Source: Halomonas sp. YLGW01
GTDB lineage: Bacteria > Pseudomonadota > Gammaproteobacteria > Pseudomonadales > Halomonadaceae
Assembly: GCF_014840935.1 (NCBI RefSeq)
Contig: NZ_CP062005.1
Coordinates: 744,001 to 808,000 of the forward strand
Length of the DNA: 64,000 nt
Direction of reading: 5' to 3'
In this document: in pieces, positions 18,541 to 26,890 of the stretch
How positions within the stretch are numbered: position 1 is the first letter of the stretch
Layout of the letters: each line of letters starts with the position of its first letter
Notes under the pieces: model-generated
Databases searched by the model: none
Seen by the model: the letters and a program-made list of their open reading frames with translations, nothing else
What the model was told of the DNA's origin: nothing
Position numbers and translations under genes: made by a program

Positions 18541-19722
18541 ATGATACAGGCCCATAGCCGCGACTGGTGGCGAGCCACCCTGGCGCTTTGCCTGGGCTCC
18601 TTCATCGTCTTCATCAACCTATACGCCCCTCAGCCGCTGCTGCCAGAGCTGCGCGCCACCTTCGGTGTCTCGACGCTGATGGCAAGCCTGGTGATGTCCT
18701 GCGCGACCCTGGCGCTGGCGGCCTCGCTGCTGGTGTATGGCACCCTCTCGGACGCCGTGGGGCGTGGCGCCATCATGCGCGTCAGCCTGCTGTTGACGGC
18801 GCTGTGCTCGCTGGCGATTGCCCTGGTGCCGAGCTTCTGGGGGTTGCTCGCCCTGCGCCTGCTCCAGGGGCTGGTGCTCGCCGGCCTGCCGGCGGTGGCG
18901 GTGGCCTGGATGAGCGACGAGTTCGAGCCTCGCGCGCTGATGCTGGCGGTGGGGCTCTACATCAGCGCCAACAGTCTGGGCGGCATCGGTGGACGGGTGA
19001 TGGGCGGCTGGGCCGGCGAGGCCGGCGGCTGGTCCCTGAGCTTCCTGGTGGTGGGCGCTCTCAGCCTGGTGGGGGTGGCGGTGTTCTGGCGGCTGCTGCC
19101 GCCGGCAAGGCACTTCACGCCGTCGCGCTTTCGCCTTAGAGAGGCGCTTTCCAGCATTCGGGGGCATCTGACGACGCCGGTGCTGCTGGTGGCCTGCCTG
19201 ATCGGTGGCCTGAACTTCATGGTCTTCATCAACCAGTACAGCTATGTCACCTTCCGGCTCAGCGAGGCACCCTACGGGCTCGGCGCCCAGTGGCTCGGCA
19301 TGCTGTTCCTGACCTATCTGGGCGGTACCTTGGGCTCGGCCTGGTCGGGGCGGCTGGCCCAGCGTATTGCCTCGCCGCTGTGCATGATGGCGGGCATCGG
19401 TATCTTCATGCTGGGCAGTCTGGTCACCCTGGCCGAGGGGCTCGGCACGATCGTGGCCGGTCTGACTCTCAATGCCTTCGGCTTCTTCCTCTGCCATGCC
19501 ACGGCCTCGGGCTGGGTCGGCCGCCATGCCCTGCGCGCCAGGGGCACCGCCACGGCGCTCTACCTGGTGTTCTACTACCTGGGCGCGAGTCTTGGAGGTT
19601 TCTACCTGGAACCGTTCTGGCGATTCGGCGGCTGGGCGGGGGTGACTCTCGCCGCCGAACTGGTGCTGATGGCGACCCTCGGGCTCAGTGTCTGGCTGTG
19701 GCGACGGGCTGAGCCACGATGA
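18541..19722 (+). CDS. MFS transporter, YnfM-like exporter
   Basis: Inner-membrane transporter, 393 residues, 12 helices. Seen: FINLYAPQPLLPELRATFGVS at the end of helix 1, motif A-like GTLSDAVGRGAIMR, RLLQGLVLAGLPAVAVAWMSDEF, and the helix-5 ISANSLGGIGGRVMGGW. These are typical of the YnfM/arabinose-exporter-like MFS group. No Shine-Dalgarno is visible. A 12-bp repeat (ACGCCCCATGAT at 18520-18531 and 18534-18545) carries two candidate starts. The first opens a 5-codon frame whose TGA overlaps this ATG. It converges on msrA with only 4 nt between stops. Substrate unknown. Confidence 0.88.
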   Translation: MIQAHSRDWWRATLALCLGSFIVFINLYAPQPLLPELRATFGVSTLMASLVMSCATLALAASLLVYGTLSDAVGRGAIMRVSLLLTALCSLAIALVPSFWGLLALRLLQGLVLAGLPAVAVAWMSDEFEPRALMLAVGLYISANSLGGIGGRVMGGWAGEAGGWSLSFLVVGALSLVGVAVFWRLLPPARHFTPSRFRLREALSSIRGHLTTPVLLVACLIGGLNFMVFINQYSYVTFRLSEAPYGLGAQWLGMLFLTYLGGTLGSAWSGRLAQRIASPLCMMAGIGIFMLGSLVTLAEGLGTIVAGLTLNAFGFFLCHATASGWVGRHALRARGTATALYLVFYYLGASLGGFYLEPFWRFGGWAGVTLAAELVLMATLGLSVWLWRRAEPR

Positions 19723-19726
19723 TGCC

Positions 19727-20386
19727 TCAACCCTTGCCCAGGGCGCCCTGTGTGCCGGCCTCGTCGCCCCAGACCTCCTCTAGGCGCTCGACCCGTCCGC
19801 AGGCGGACTTGTAGAAGTTGTAGCGCAGGCTGTTGGTCTTGTAATAGTTCTGGTGGTAGTCCTCGGCGGGGTAGAAGGCCTCGAAGGGCTCGATCCGGGT
19901 GGCGATGTCCTGATCGAAGCGCTCCAGCATCTCGTCGAGGCTGGCCTTCGCCAGGGTCTCCTGTTGGTCGTCCACCGGGAAGATTGCGCTGCGATAGGAG
20001 CTGCCGGCATCGCAGAACTGGCGATCGGCGGCGAAGGGATCGATGTTGCGCCAGAAGACGTCGAGCAGTTCCTCATAGCTGACCTCGTCGGGATCGTAGG
20101 CCACCTGCACCACCTCGGCATGCGCGGTGCGCCCGGCGGATACTTGCGGGTAGGTTGCGGTAGTAGCATCGCCTCCGCTGTAGCCCGAGACCGTCTCGAG
20201 CACACCCGGCACCTTGTCGAAGGCCTCCTCCATGCACCAGAAGCAGCCGCCGGCGAAAACGGCTTCTTCGGGCTCGGCGGCAAGGGTCGGGGTCGAGACG
20301 CCGATAAACGCAAGCGACAGGGCCGCGAGCCAGTGGGAGGAAGCCGAGTAAGCGGCGCATCTGGCCAGGGGCGTAAGCTGTGTCAT
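19727..20386 (-). CDS. msrA: Peptide methionine sulfoxide reductase MsrA, exported form
   Basis: Reduces S-methionine sulfoxide in proteins, about 219 residues. Active-site motif GGCFWCMEEAF holds the nucleophilic Cys, and DYHQNYYKTN is the conserved C-terminal block. The first ~39 residues form a signal peptide ending TPTLAAE, so this enzyme should act in the periplasm; most MsrA are cytoplasmic. ATG 20386 has GGGAA at a proper distance; an ATG two codons earlier is also possible. The periplasmic electron donor is not visible here. Monocistronic. Confidence 0.93.
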   Translation of the reverse strand: MTQLTPLARCAAYSASSHWLAALSLAFIGVSTPTLAAEPEEAVFAGGCFWCMEEAFDKVPGVLETVSGYSGGDATTATYPQVSAGRTAHAEVVQVAYDPDEVSYEELLDVFWRNIDPFAADRQFCDAGSSYRSAIFPVDDQQETLAKASLDEMLERFDQDIATRIEPFEAFYPAEDYHQNYYKTNSLRYNFYKSACGRVERLEEVWGDEAGTQGALGKG

Positions 20387-20657
20387 GATCATTCCCGTCG
20401 AGGTGTCCGATCCCCATTGGATGGGAACTTTGGCCTAGGGTTCCCTGCCCATGTCCTGTCCGCCGTCCGGTGGAAGGCCCGCCTGCGGTTGGATGAAGGC
20501 TTTATTAGCAGAAAACCGTTGCTGCCCTGTAAGGAAGCCGGCGGGCCGACGACACAAGGGGCATGCAGCGTGTCGGTTCCCGATCGCCGACCCAGGCTGC
20601 AGACTCATGCTGTTTCTCATCCATGTCGCTAACCCTGTCAGTCAAGGAGTAGACCCG

Positions 20658-22892
20658 TTGAACCGACAACGTCTCGTGATTCTTGCCCTCATCGCCCTCG
20701 CGGTGGCCGCCTTCTTCGCAAGCGGCGCCCATGAATTCCTGACCCTCGAGTCCCTCAAGGCGGAGCAGGCGCGCTTCCAGACCTGGCTGGCCGAGGATCC
20801 GCTGACGGTGATCGGCGGCTTCTTCGTCATCTATGTGGCGATGGCGGCCTTCTCGCTGCCGGGGGCGACGCTGCTGACCCTGCTCGGCGGCGCTTTGTTC
20901 GGTCTCGGGCTCGGACTGGTGATCATCTCCTTCGCCAGCACCCTCGGTGCGACCCTGGCCTTCCTGATCGCCCGCACCCTGGCGCGATCGCCCCTGGAGC
21001 GTCGCTTCTCGCGCCAGCTCGAGAGCATCAACCGCGGTATCGACCGGGAAGGCGCCTTCTATCTCTTCACCCTGCGCCTGATTCCGCTCTTCCCGTTCTT
21101 CGTCATCAACCTGGTGATGGGCCTCACGCGCATGCGTGCCCGCACCTTCTACTGGGTCAGCCAGCTGGGCATGCTGCCGGGCACCGCGGTCTACGTGAAC
21201 GCCGGCCGTGAGCTGGGCAGTCTCGAATCGCTGGGCGGCATCCTGTCGCCGGGGCTGTTGGCGTCTTTCGCCTTGATCGGCGTCTTTCCTTGGCTGGCCC
21301 GTTTCGGCGTGGAGTTTGCCAAGCGTCGCCGCATCGCCCGGGAGCACGACAAGCCCCAGCACTTCGACTATGACATCGTGGTGATTGGCGGCGGGTCGGC
21401 TGGCCTGGTGGCGAGCTATATCGGGGCGGCGGTCAAGGCCAAGGTGGCGCTGGTCGAGCGCGACAAGATGGGCGGTGATTGCCTGAATACCGGCTGCGTG
21501 CCCTCCAAGGCGCTGGTCCGCTCGGCACGGCTGGCCCAGGAGATGCGCGACGCCAAGCGTTTCGGGCTCTCGGTGTCGGAACCGGAGATCGATTTCCCGG
21601 CGGTGATGGGGCATGTTCATCGCGCTATCGAGGAGGTCGAACCTCACGACAGCCCCGAGCGCTACCGCGGTCTGGGGGTCGAGGTGATCCAGGGGGATGC
21701 CTGGCTGCAGACGCCCTGGGAGGTGCGGGTCGGCGAGCGGGTGCTGACCACGCGGCACGTGATCGTGGCCACCGGCGCCCGGCCGCGAGTGCCCGAGCTG
21801 CCAGGGATGGAGGAAGGCGATGTGCTGACCTCCGACAACCTCTGGCAACTCGAGACACTGCCCAAGCGGCTGGTGGTGCTCGGCGGGGGGCCGATCGGCT
21901 GCGAGCTGGGCCAGAGCTTCGCGAGGCTCGGTAGCCGAGTGACCCTGGTGGAGATGGGGCCGCAACTGCTGCCGCGGGAGGATCGCGACATCGCCCGCGC
22001 GGTCGAGCAGCGGCTCGACGGCGAAGGCGTACGCCTGGCGCTGGGCGCGCGGGCGGTGGCGGTCGAGCCGGGCCCGAGCCATGGTGATTCGGGCCGGGTG
22101 CTGGTCATCGAGCGCGATGGCGAGAACGGGGTGGAGACCGAGCGGCTGGTCTTCGATCGACTGTTGGTGGCGGTGGGCCGGGTGGCCAACGTCAGCGGCT
22201 TCGGCCTTGAGGCGCTCGGCGTGCTGCCCAGGGCCAACGGTACCCTTGACGTCGACGGTACCCTGCGCAGCCTGCACCCCAATATCTGGGCCTGTGGCGA
22301 CGTGGCCGGCCCCTTCCAGCTGACCCATGCCAGCGCCCACCAGGCCTGGCATGCCACGGTCAATGCCCTGTTCGGCGAGTTCAAGCGCTTCACCGTCGAC
22401 TATCGCAATCTGCCGGCGGTGACCTTCTGTGACCCGGAGGTGGCTCGGGTAGGGCTCAACGAGCGGGAAGCCGAGGCGCAGGGCATCGAGGTCGAGGTGA
22501 CCCGCTATCCCTTCGCCGAGCTCGACCGGGCAATCGCCGACCAGCACACCGAGGGCTTCATCAAAGTGCTGACGGTGCCGGGCAAGGATCGCATCCTCGG
22601 TGCCAGTATCGTCGGGCACGGCGCCGGTGAGCTGCTCGCCGAGTACACCCTGGCGATGACCCACGGCATCGGCCTCAACAAGCTGCTGGGCACGATTCAT
22701 CCCTATCCGACCTTCTCGGAGGCCGCCAAGGCCAGTGCCGGCATCTGGAAGAATGCCCACAAGCCCGAGCGGCTGCTGGGCTGGCTTCAGCGCTACTTCG
22801 CCTGGCGCCGTCGCAGTGCTCACTCGTCGGCCAGCGCGAAAACGTCGACCACCGCGACCGCTTCTACCAAAGGGAGCGACACCCATGCTTGA
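20658..22892 (+). CDS. TVP38/TMEM64 membrane domain fused to FAD-dependent pyridine nucleotide-disulfide oxidoreductase
   Basis: 744-residue inner-membrane flavoenzyme. Residues 1-235 are a TVP38/DedA-like (VTT) domain with FSLPGATLLTLLGGALFG and FLYLF-type helices. From about 245 a mercuric-reductase-like enzyme begins: FAD motif IVVIGGGSAGLV, redox disulfide GGDCLNTGCVPSK, NAD motif LVVLGGGPIGCELG, and C-terminal dimer motif HPYPTFSEA with the catalytic His. The MerA-specific C-terminal vicinal cysteines are missing, so it is not a mercuric reductase. The TTG start is set by AAGGAG at 20645-20649. It overlaps the next gene by 8 nt. Substrate unknown; a lipid-soluble disulfide or quinone is a guess. 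Confidence 0.9.
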   Translation: MNRQRLVILALIALAVAAFFASGAHEFLTLESLKAEQARFQTWLAEDPLTVIGGFFVIYVAMAAFSLPGATLLTLLGGALFGLGLGLVIISFASTLGATLAFLIARTLARSPLERRFSRQLESINRGIDREGAFYLFTLRLIPLFPFFVINLVMGLTRMRARTFYWVSQLGMLPGTAVYVNAGRELGSLESLGGILSPGLLASFALIGVFPWLARFGVEFAKRRRIAREHDKPQHFDYDIVVIGGGSAGLVASYIGAAVKAKVALVERDKMGGDCLNTGCVPSKALVRSARLAQEMRDAKRFGLSVSEPEIDFPAVMGHVHRAIEEVEPHDSPERYRGLGVEVIQGDAWLQTPWEVRVGERVLTTRHVIVATGARPRVPELPGMEEGDVLTSDNLWQLETLPKRLVVLGGGPIGCELGQSFARLGSRVTLVEMGPQLLPREDRDIARAVEQRLDGEGVRLALGARAVAVEPGPSHGDSGRVLVIERDGENGVETERLVFDRLLVAVGRVANVSGFGLEALGVLPRANGTLDVDGTLRSLHPNIWACGDVAGPFQLTHASAHQAWHATVNALFGEFKRFTVDYRNLPAVTFCDPEVARVGLNEREAEAQGIEVEVTRYPFAELDRAIADQHTEGFIKVLTVPGKDRILGASIVGHGAGELLAEYTLAMTHGIGLNKLLGTIHPYPTFSEAAKASAGIWKNAHKPERLLGWLQRYFAWRRRSAHSSASAKTSTTATASTKGSDTHA

Positions 22893-23511
22893 TCGCTGGA
22901 CCAACGCCTGGATCAAGCCGCCGCTGGCGCGCCTCGCCAAGGGATTGGCCGAGCGTGACGTGACGCCCAACCAGGTGACGGTGGCCAGCTTCCTGGTGGG
23001 CATGCTGGCCCTGCCGCTGCTGGCGCAGCAGGCCTATGGCCTGGCGCTGGCGGTGATCCTCGTCAACCGGCTGGGAGACGGCCTGGATGGTGCCCTGGCC
23101 CGGTATACCGGGCAGGCCAGCGACGCCGGCGGCTTCTTGGATATCGGCCTCGATTTCCTGTTCTATGCCGCCGTGGTGCTGGGCTTCGCCCTGGCGGATC
23201 CGGCCGCCAATGCGCTGGCGGCGGCCTTCCTGCTGTTCGCCTTCGTGGGCACCGGCAGCTCGTTTCTGGCCTTCGCCATCATGGCCACCAAGCATGAGCT
23301 TGCCCGACCCCGGTTCGAGAACAAGGCGTTCTACTACCTGCACGGCCTCACCGAGGGCACCGAGACCATCCTGGCCTTCGTGATCTTCTGTCTGTGGCCC
23401 GCGCAGTTTGCCCTGCTGGCGACGGTCTTCGCCGCCGCCTGCCTGCTCACCACCGGCACTCGTCTTTGGGGCGGATTTCATACCGTCAGGCTTCAGGAGG
23501 AGAAGGCATGA
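22885..23511 (+). CDS. CDP-alcohol phosphatidyltransferase family protein
   Basis: Integral membrane enzyme of 208 residues that transfers a phosphoalcohol between CDP-linked donor and acceptor in lipid synthesis. The catalytic motif DG-x2-AR-x8-G-x3-D-x3-D is complete in GDGLDGALARYTGQASDAGG followed by FLDIGLD, about residues 60-85. Flanking helices follow. ATG 22885 lies within the end of the oxidoreductase gene (8-nt overlap), with AGGGAG upstream. It is not PgsA or PssA by context; acceptor and lipid product are unknown. Confidence 0.9.
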   Translation: MLDRWTNAWIKPPLARLAKGLAERDVTPNQVTVASFLVGMLALPLLAQQAYGLALAVILVNRLGDGLDGALARYTGQASDAGGFLDIGLDFLFYAAVVLGFALADPAANALAAAFLLFAFVGTGSSFLAFAIMATKHELARPRFENKAFYYLHGLTEGTETILAFVIFCLWPAQFALLATVFAAACLLTTGTRLWGGFHTVRLQEEKA

Positions 23512-24197
23512 ACGACGTGACACCGATGCGCGCCGGGGGCCTTGGCCTGCTGCTGGCGAGCCTCGCCCTGACGCTGGTGTCGTCGCCGTTGGCGGCGGCC
23601 GAGACCGCCTTCAGCCCGGAGGAGATGGCGGCTTGGCCGACCCGCTCCTTCGAGGGCGAGACCGACTACCGGCTGGTGGAGCTGGACGGGGAGCGGGTGC
23701 TAAAGGCCCGTGCCCGCGGCCAGGCCTCCGCCAAGTACCTGGAGCAGGAGGTCGATCTGTCCCGCACGCCCTATCTGCACTGGTGCTGGCGCGTCTCGTC
23801 GACCTATGAGGGACTGGATGAGACGACCAAGGCCGGCGACGACTATCCGGCGCGGGTCTATGTCGCGCGCAAGACCGGCTGGTTGCCGTTCCAGGTCCAG
23901 TCGGTGAACTACGTCTGGTCATCGAGCCAGGCGGCGGATAGCGCCTGGCCGAATGCCTTCACCGACCGTGCCCAGCTGCTGGCGCTGCAGGGCGAGGATG
24001 CCCCGGTGGGGCAGTGGGTAGCCGAGGTGCGCGATGTGCGCGAGGACTTCGCCCGCCTGTTCGGCGAGCGCCCCGAGCGCCTGAACGGCGTCGCGCTGAT
24101 GAGCGATGGCGACAATGCGGGAGGCGATGCGACGGCCTGGTTTGCGCGGCTTAAGTTTTCCGATTCGCCCACGCCCCCGAGGTGCCCGGGGCAGTAG
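23508..24197 (+). CDS. DUF3047 secreted protein
   Basis: 229-residue exported protein. Signal peptide about 1-31 (GGLGLLLASLALTLVSSPLAAAE). The mature part carries DUF3047 blocks: LKARARGQASAKYLEQEVDL, YLHWCWRVSSTYEGLDETTKAGDDYPARVYV, NYVWSS and GVALMSDGDNAGGDATAWFARL. Its ATG overlaps the stop of the CDP-alcohol gene by 4 nt and has GGAGGAG upstream, so it is the third gene of a tight operon. Periplasmic location inferred; biochemical role unknown. Confidence 0.88.
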   Translation: MNDVTPMRAGGLGLLLASLALTLVSSPLAAAETAFSPEEMAAWPTRSFEGETDYRLVELDGERVLKARARGQASAKYLEQEVDLSRTPYLHWCWRVSSTYEGLDETTKAGDDYPARVYVARKTGWLPFQVQSVNYVWSSSQAADSAWPNAFTDRAQLLALQGEDAPVGQWVAEVRDVREDFARLFGERPERLNGVALMSDGDNAGGDATAWFARLKFSDSPTPPRCPGQ

Positions 24198-24266
24198 ACG
24201 CGCCGCCGAGGTGTGCGGTGGCGAGCCGTTCAGTCTGACCCGCAGACAAGATGAGATGAACCAAAA

Positions 24267-24292
24267 AAGGGGCAGCCCGTAGGCTGCCCCTT
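24267..24292. terminator. Bidirectional terminator, DUF3047 / FKBP genes
   Basis: AAGGGGCAGCC (24267-24277) pairs perfectly with GGCTGCCCCTT (24282-24292), CGTA loop, with A6 on the left for the minus strand. It sits between convergent genes. Confidence 0.85.
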
Positions 24293-24328
24293 CTTCGACT
24301 CGGCGTCAGCCGAGTGGTGCGAGTGAGC

Positions 24329-24811
24329 TTAGTGCTCCACGCCACCTTCGCCGTGCACGTGGCCGTGCTCGACTTCTTCTTCGCTCGCTTCACGCACTTC
24401 GGCGATCTCGACGTCGAAGTTCAGGTTCTGACCGGCCAGCGGGTGGTTGCCGTCGACAGTGACGGTATCGCCTTCGACCTGAGTCACGGTGACCATCAGC
24501 GGGCCGCCCTGGGTCTGCGCCTGGAACTGCATGCCCGGCTGCACGTCTTCGACGCCCTGGAAGGCATCACGCGGCACTTCCTGTACCAGGCCTTCCTGGA
24601 GCTCGCCGTAACCCTCTTCCGGCGCCACGGCCACCTGCAGCTTGTCGCCGCTCGCCTTACCTTCCAGCTCTTTTTCCAGGCCCGGAATGATGTTGCCGGA
24701 ACCGTGCAGGTAGGTAAGCGGATCGCGACCTTCGGAGCTGTCCAGCACCTCACCAGAATCGTTCTTCAGGGTATAGTGGAACGCGACTACGGAGTTCTGC
24801 GCAATTTGCAT
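24329..24811 (-). CDS. FKBP-type peptidyl-prolyl isomerase, SlyD-like
   Basis: Cytoplasmic chaperone-isomerase of 160 residues. FKBP half-domain: VVAFHYTLKNDSGEVLDSSE, then PLTYLHGSGNIIPGLEKELEG. The inserted IF domain follows, with VAPEEGYGELQEGLVQEVPRDAF at about 60-85. GNHPLAGQNLNFDVEI returns to the FKBP fold. The tail EHGHVHGEGGVEH is His-rich like the metal-binding SlyD tail but short. ATG 24811 has AAAGG upstream and matches the usual family start; an ATG 9 codons earlier is possible. Monocistronic. Confidence 0.92.
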   Translation of the reverse strand: MQIAQNSVVAFHYTLKNDSGEVLDSSEGRDPLTYLHGSGNIIPGLEKELEGKASGDKLQVAVAPEEGYGELQEGLVQEVPRDAFQGVEDVQPGMQFQAQTQGGPLMVTVTQVEGDTVTVDGNHPLAGQNLNFDVEIAEVREASEEEVEHGHVHGEGGVEH

Positions 24812-25028
24812 TGATGGACCTTTCGGTGAGTGCATGTCGCGACAATGGTAACGCGATGGCCCAAGGGCTGTCAGGGGCGGCTGGGATTTTTTCAGCTTGT
24901 CCCGGGCGATCATGACGTTGATTCAAGCCTGTGCGCGGCAGTTGCGTGTCACCCGAGGCGGGGATACCCTGAATTCGATCCTCGACCTACCTTTCATCCG
25001 AATACGAATGCCGCTGGAGCGAATGTCC

Positions 25029-25313
25029 ATGACCGTGACGCTGATCTGGCTGATCGCCTTTGCCGTGATCCTGTTGTTGACCGTTAAGAGCTGGACCGGG
25101 GCCTTGGGAACCTTCTTCGAGCGCAAGATGCCGTCGCTGCTGGTCAGCGGTGGCGACGACCGCTGGGTCTGGTGCCCGGCGATCGCCGTGCTGGGAGCCA
25201 CCACCGTGGTGCGCCCGGTCGACATGGTGTTTACCGTGCTGTTGCTGGCGGTGCTCGTGTGGCTGGGCAAGAGCCTGCTCTGCTGGGCCATGGATCGGGT
25301 CAAGCTGCACTGA
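25029..25313 (+). CDS. Small membrane protein, unknown
   Basis: 94-residue frame with hydrophobic segments at about 3-19, 47-60 and 65-85. I do not recognise the family. ATG 25029 is chosen because GGAG at 25016-25019 is 9 nt away; ATG 25023 (two codons earlier) is too close. Codon use looks like the neighbouring genes, and a strong terminator lies 120 nt downstream. Function unknown. Confidence 0.55.
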   Translation: MTVTLIWLIAFAVILLLTVKSWTGALGTFFERKMPSLLVSGGDDRWVWCPAIAVLGATTVVRPVDMVFTVLLLAVLVWLGKSLLCWAMDRVKLH

Positions 25314-25434
25314 TCCCGAGCGTGGCTGTCTGCCGGGTGGAGTCGCGCGATGTGACATCACCGTGAGGGCGTAGCGCGACCCTGCCATCCTTCGCCCAGG
25401 CGGCAGCCAAGCGCAGACGACAAGACGTAAACGA

Positions 25435-25464
25435 CAAGGCCCGCGAGCATGCTCGCGGGCCTTG
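25435..25464. terminator. Palindromic bidirectional terminator
   Basis: CAAGGCCCGCGAGC (25435-25448) and GCTCGCGGGCCTTG (25451-25464) are perfect complements. It lies between a plus-strand small membrane gene and the minus-strand lipoprotein gene. Confidence 0.75.
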
Positions 25465-25502
25465 TGCATCTTGGGCCAGAGATCAGGCGTCGAGCCGTGG
25501 GC

Positions 25503-25985
25503 TCAGTAGGGCGCCACGCTGAGGCTGGCGCCGCTGCCGATCAGGCGCACCCGCTGGCCGACCTGGAAGGCGCGATCGGCCTTCTGCACCACGATCACGC
25601 TCTGGCCGGTGTCGCGGCGAATCTCCATCTCCCAGGCGGCGGTACGGTTGGCGGAATCCTCGATCTTCTTGCCGGCCACGCTGCCGCCGATCGCACCGGC
25701 CGCGGTGGCCAGGGTGCGACCCGAGCCGCCACCGATCTGATTGCCCAAGAGGCCGCCGATCACGGCGCCGCCGATGCCGCCGAGCGCACCGCTGTTCTGA
25801 TCTTCGGCCTGGATCTGCACCTGGCGCAGGGCGGTGATGGTGCCGTAGCTGACCGTCTGGGCGGTCTGTGCCTGGCTGCCCCGGTAGACATCCCCGGAAT
25901 AGGGGCTGGTGTTGGCACAGCCGGCCAGGGTCAACAGGCCGGCGGTTAGCACCGGAAGCAGGGCGTGTGATGTGAGGCTGCGCAT
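25503..25985 (-). CDS. Glycine zipper 2TM outer-membrane lipoprotein (SlyB/17-kDa antigen family)
   Basis: 160-residue lipoprotein. Signal peptide ends with lipobox LAGC (Cys 23). After a short linker the glycine-zipper block GALGGIGGAVIGGLLGNQIG and GAIGGSVAGKK spans about 66-103. A C-terminal beta-rich domain (EIRRDTGQSVIVVQKADRAFQVGQRVRLIGSG) completes the SlyB/PcpY architecture. ATG 25985 has AAGGAGG. These proteins sit in the outer membrane and affect envelope integrity. Monocistronic. Confidence 0.92.
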   Translation of the reverse strand: MRSLTSHALLPVLTAGLLTLAGCANTSPYSGDVYRGSQAQTAQTVSYGTITALRQVQIQAEDQNSGALGGIGGAVIGGLLGNQIGGGSGRTLATAAGAIGGSVAGKKIEDSANRTAAWEMEIRRDTGQSVIVVQKADRAFQVGQRVRLIGSGASLSVAPY

Positions 25986-26200
25986 GGAAGATCCTCCTTC
26001 GCTGGCGCGAGATGAAAAGGGCGGGCGCATCGTGATTAGGAAACGGTGTTCTCTAACTAGTCTAACGCCATTGTCGATGCCGGACCAGTAAAGCTTTGAC
26101 CGACAAGTTCCGCCGGAGTGCCGGCGGCATGGCCCCATGGCTGGATCGCCAAAGGGGGCGCCCTTGCTGCTGTTATCGCACGCTCGCCCGCGACATGAAA

Positions 26201-26229
26201 AGGCCCACCCCGCGGGGCGGGATGGGCCT
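26201..26229 (-). terminator. Terminator of the 72-residue gene
   Basis: AGGCCCA (26201-26207) pairs with TGGGCCT (26223-26229), enclosing further GC pairs. On the minus strand TTTTC follows directly. Confidence 0.75.
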
Positions 26230-26261
26230 GGTGCGACATGGCGTGTCGCCCGGAGGGCGAG

Positions 26262-26480
26262 TCATTCCTCTTCGAGAGTGGGCGCATCGCCGGTGAGGAC
26301 CTCGTCCCAGGCGTCGTCCAGCGAGTAGCCCGCGCGGCAGTCCACGGTGTCGATCACTTCGACGGCGTGTTGCAGGGATTCCCGCTGCCCCTTCAGGGCC
26401 AGTACCAGCTTGGCGAGTTCCTGCTTGCTGAAGGTGCTGGCGAGAAGCTCGGCCTGGTGGCTCAGTTCGTTGCAGTTCAT
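26262..26480 (-). CDS. Small acidic protein, unknown
   Basis: 72-residue soluble protein with no membrane segment. It is predicted helical with an acidic tail ending DAPTLEEE; Cys at 3 and about 50. GAGG 8 nt before ATG 26480 and a terminator just downstream support a real gene. I do not recognise the family. An RccR-like dyad lies 273 bp upstream, at about the same distance as the one ahead of aceA, so shared control is possible but unproven. Confidence 0.6.
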   Translation of the reverse strand: MNCNELSHQAELLASTFSKQELAKLVLALKGQRESLQHAVEVIDTVDCRAGYSLDDAWDEVLTGDAPTLEEE

Positions 26481-26839
26481 GTGTAACACCTCGTGCAGTG
26501 GCCATCGGCGATGGCGTTTGGGGACGTTTGCTACTCATGCCGGGCCGGGTAAGCGCCCGTTGCTGCAGTTGCGACGTGGTCACCAGCGTGTAACGACCGC
26601 CGCCCAAGGCGCCTGGGTCATCGATGCGAGCGCCTTACTTGTAGCTCGGTGCAGGGCTCGGGGGCGGGATAACGACCCTCTGACCTGCTCCGTGTCTTGA
26701 CTATGGTGCAGTACAGCAGAAGCGACCATGCCTCCTTGGCCGCAGCTCGCGTTGTAACCCGACTACAAGAGGCGGTGAACCTCGGCGATCCTGTCGGTAT
26801 CCTTCATCGGGCCCTGGATTCGTCGACCCTGCGCGCACG
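26481..26839. other. Gene-free spacer between the 72-residue gene and aceA
   Basis: No frame here has a convincing ribosome site. It holds a TGTAAC-CCG-ACTACA dyad at 26753-26767 and a TGTAG half-site at 26640-26645. It is the presumed promoter region of the 72-residue gene. A small RNA cannot be excluded. Confidence 0.4.
26753..26767. promoter_or_regulatory. Second RccR-like dyad, imperfect
   Basis: TGTAAC-CCG-ACTACA. The 20-bp stretch 26750-26769 matches 28747-28766 at 16 of 20 positions, in the same orientation. It lies 273 bp upstream of the 72-residue gene's start on the minus strand and 120 bp past the aceA stop. Confidence 0.4.
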
Positions 26840-26864
26840 AAAAAGGGGAGGCCAAGGCCTCCCC
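26840..26864 (-). terminator. Terminator of aceA
   Basis: GGGGAGGCC (26845-26853) pairs with GGCCTCCCC (26856-26864). On the minus strand the stem is followed by TTTTT (26840-26844). It ends 27 nt past the aceA stop. Confidence 0.88.
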
Positions 26865-26890
26865 GGAGGCGGTCAAGTGCCGCTCGCCGC

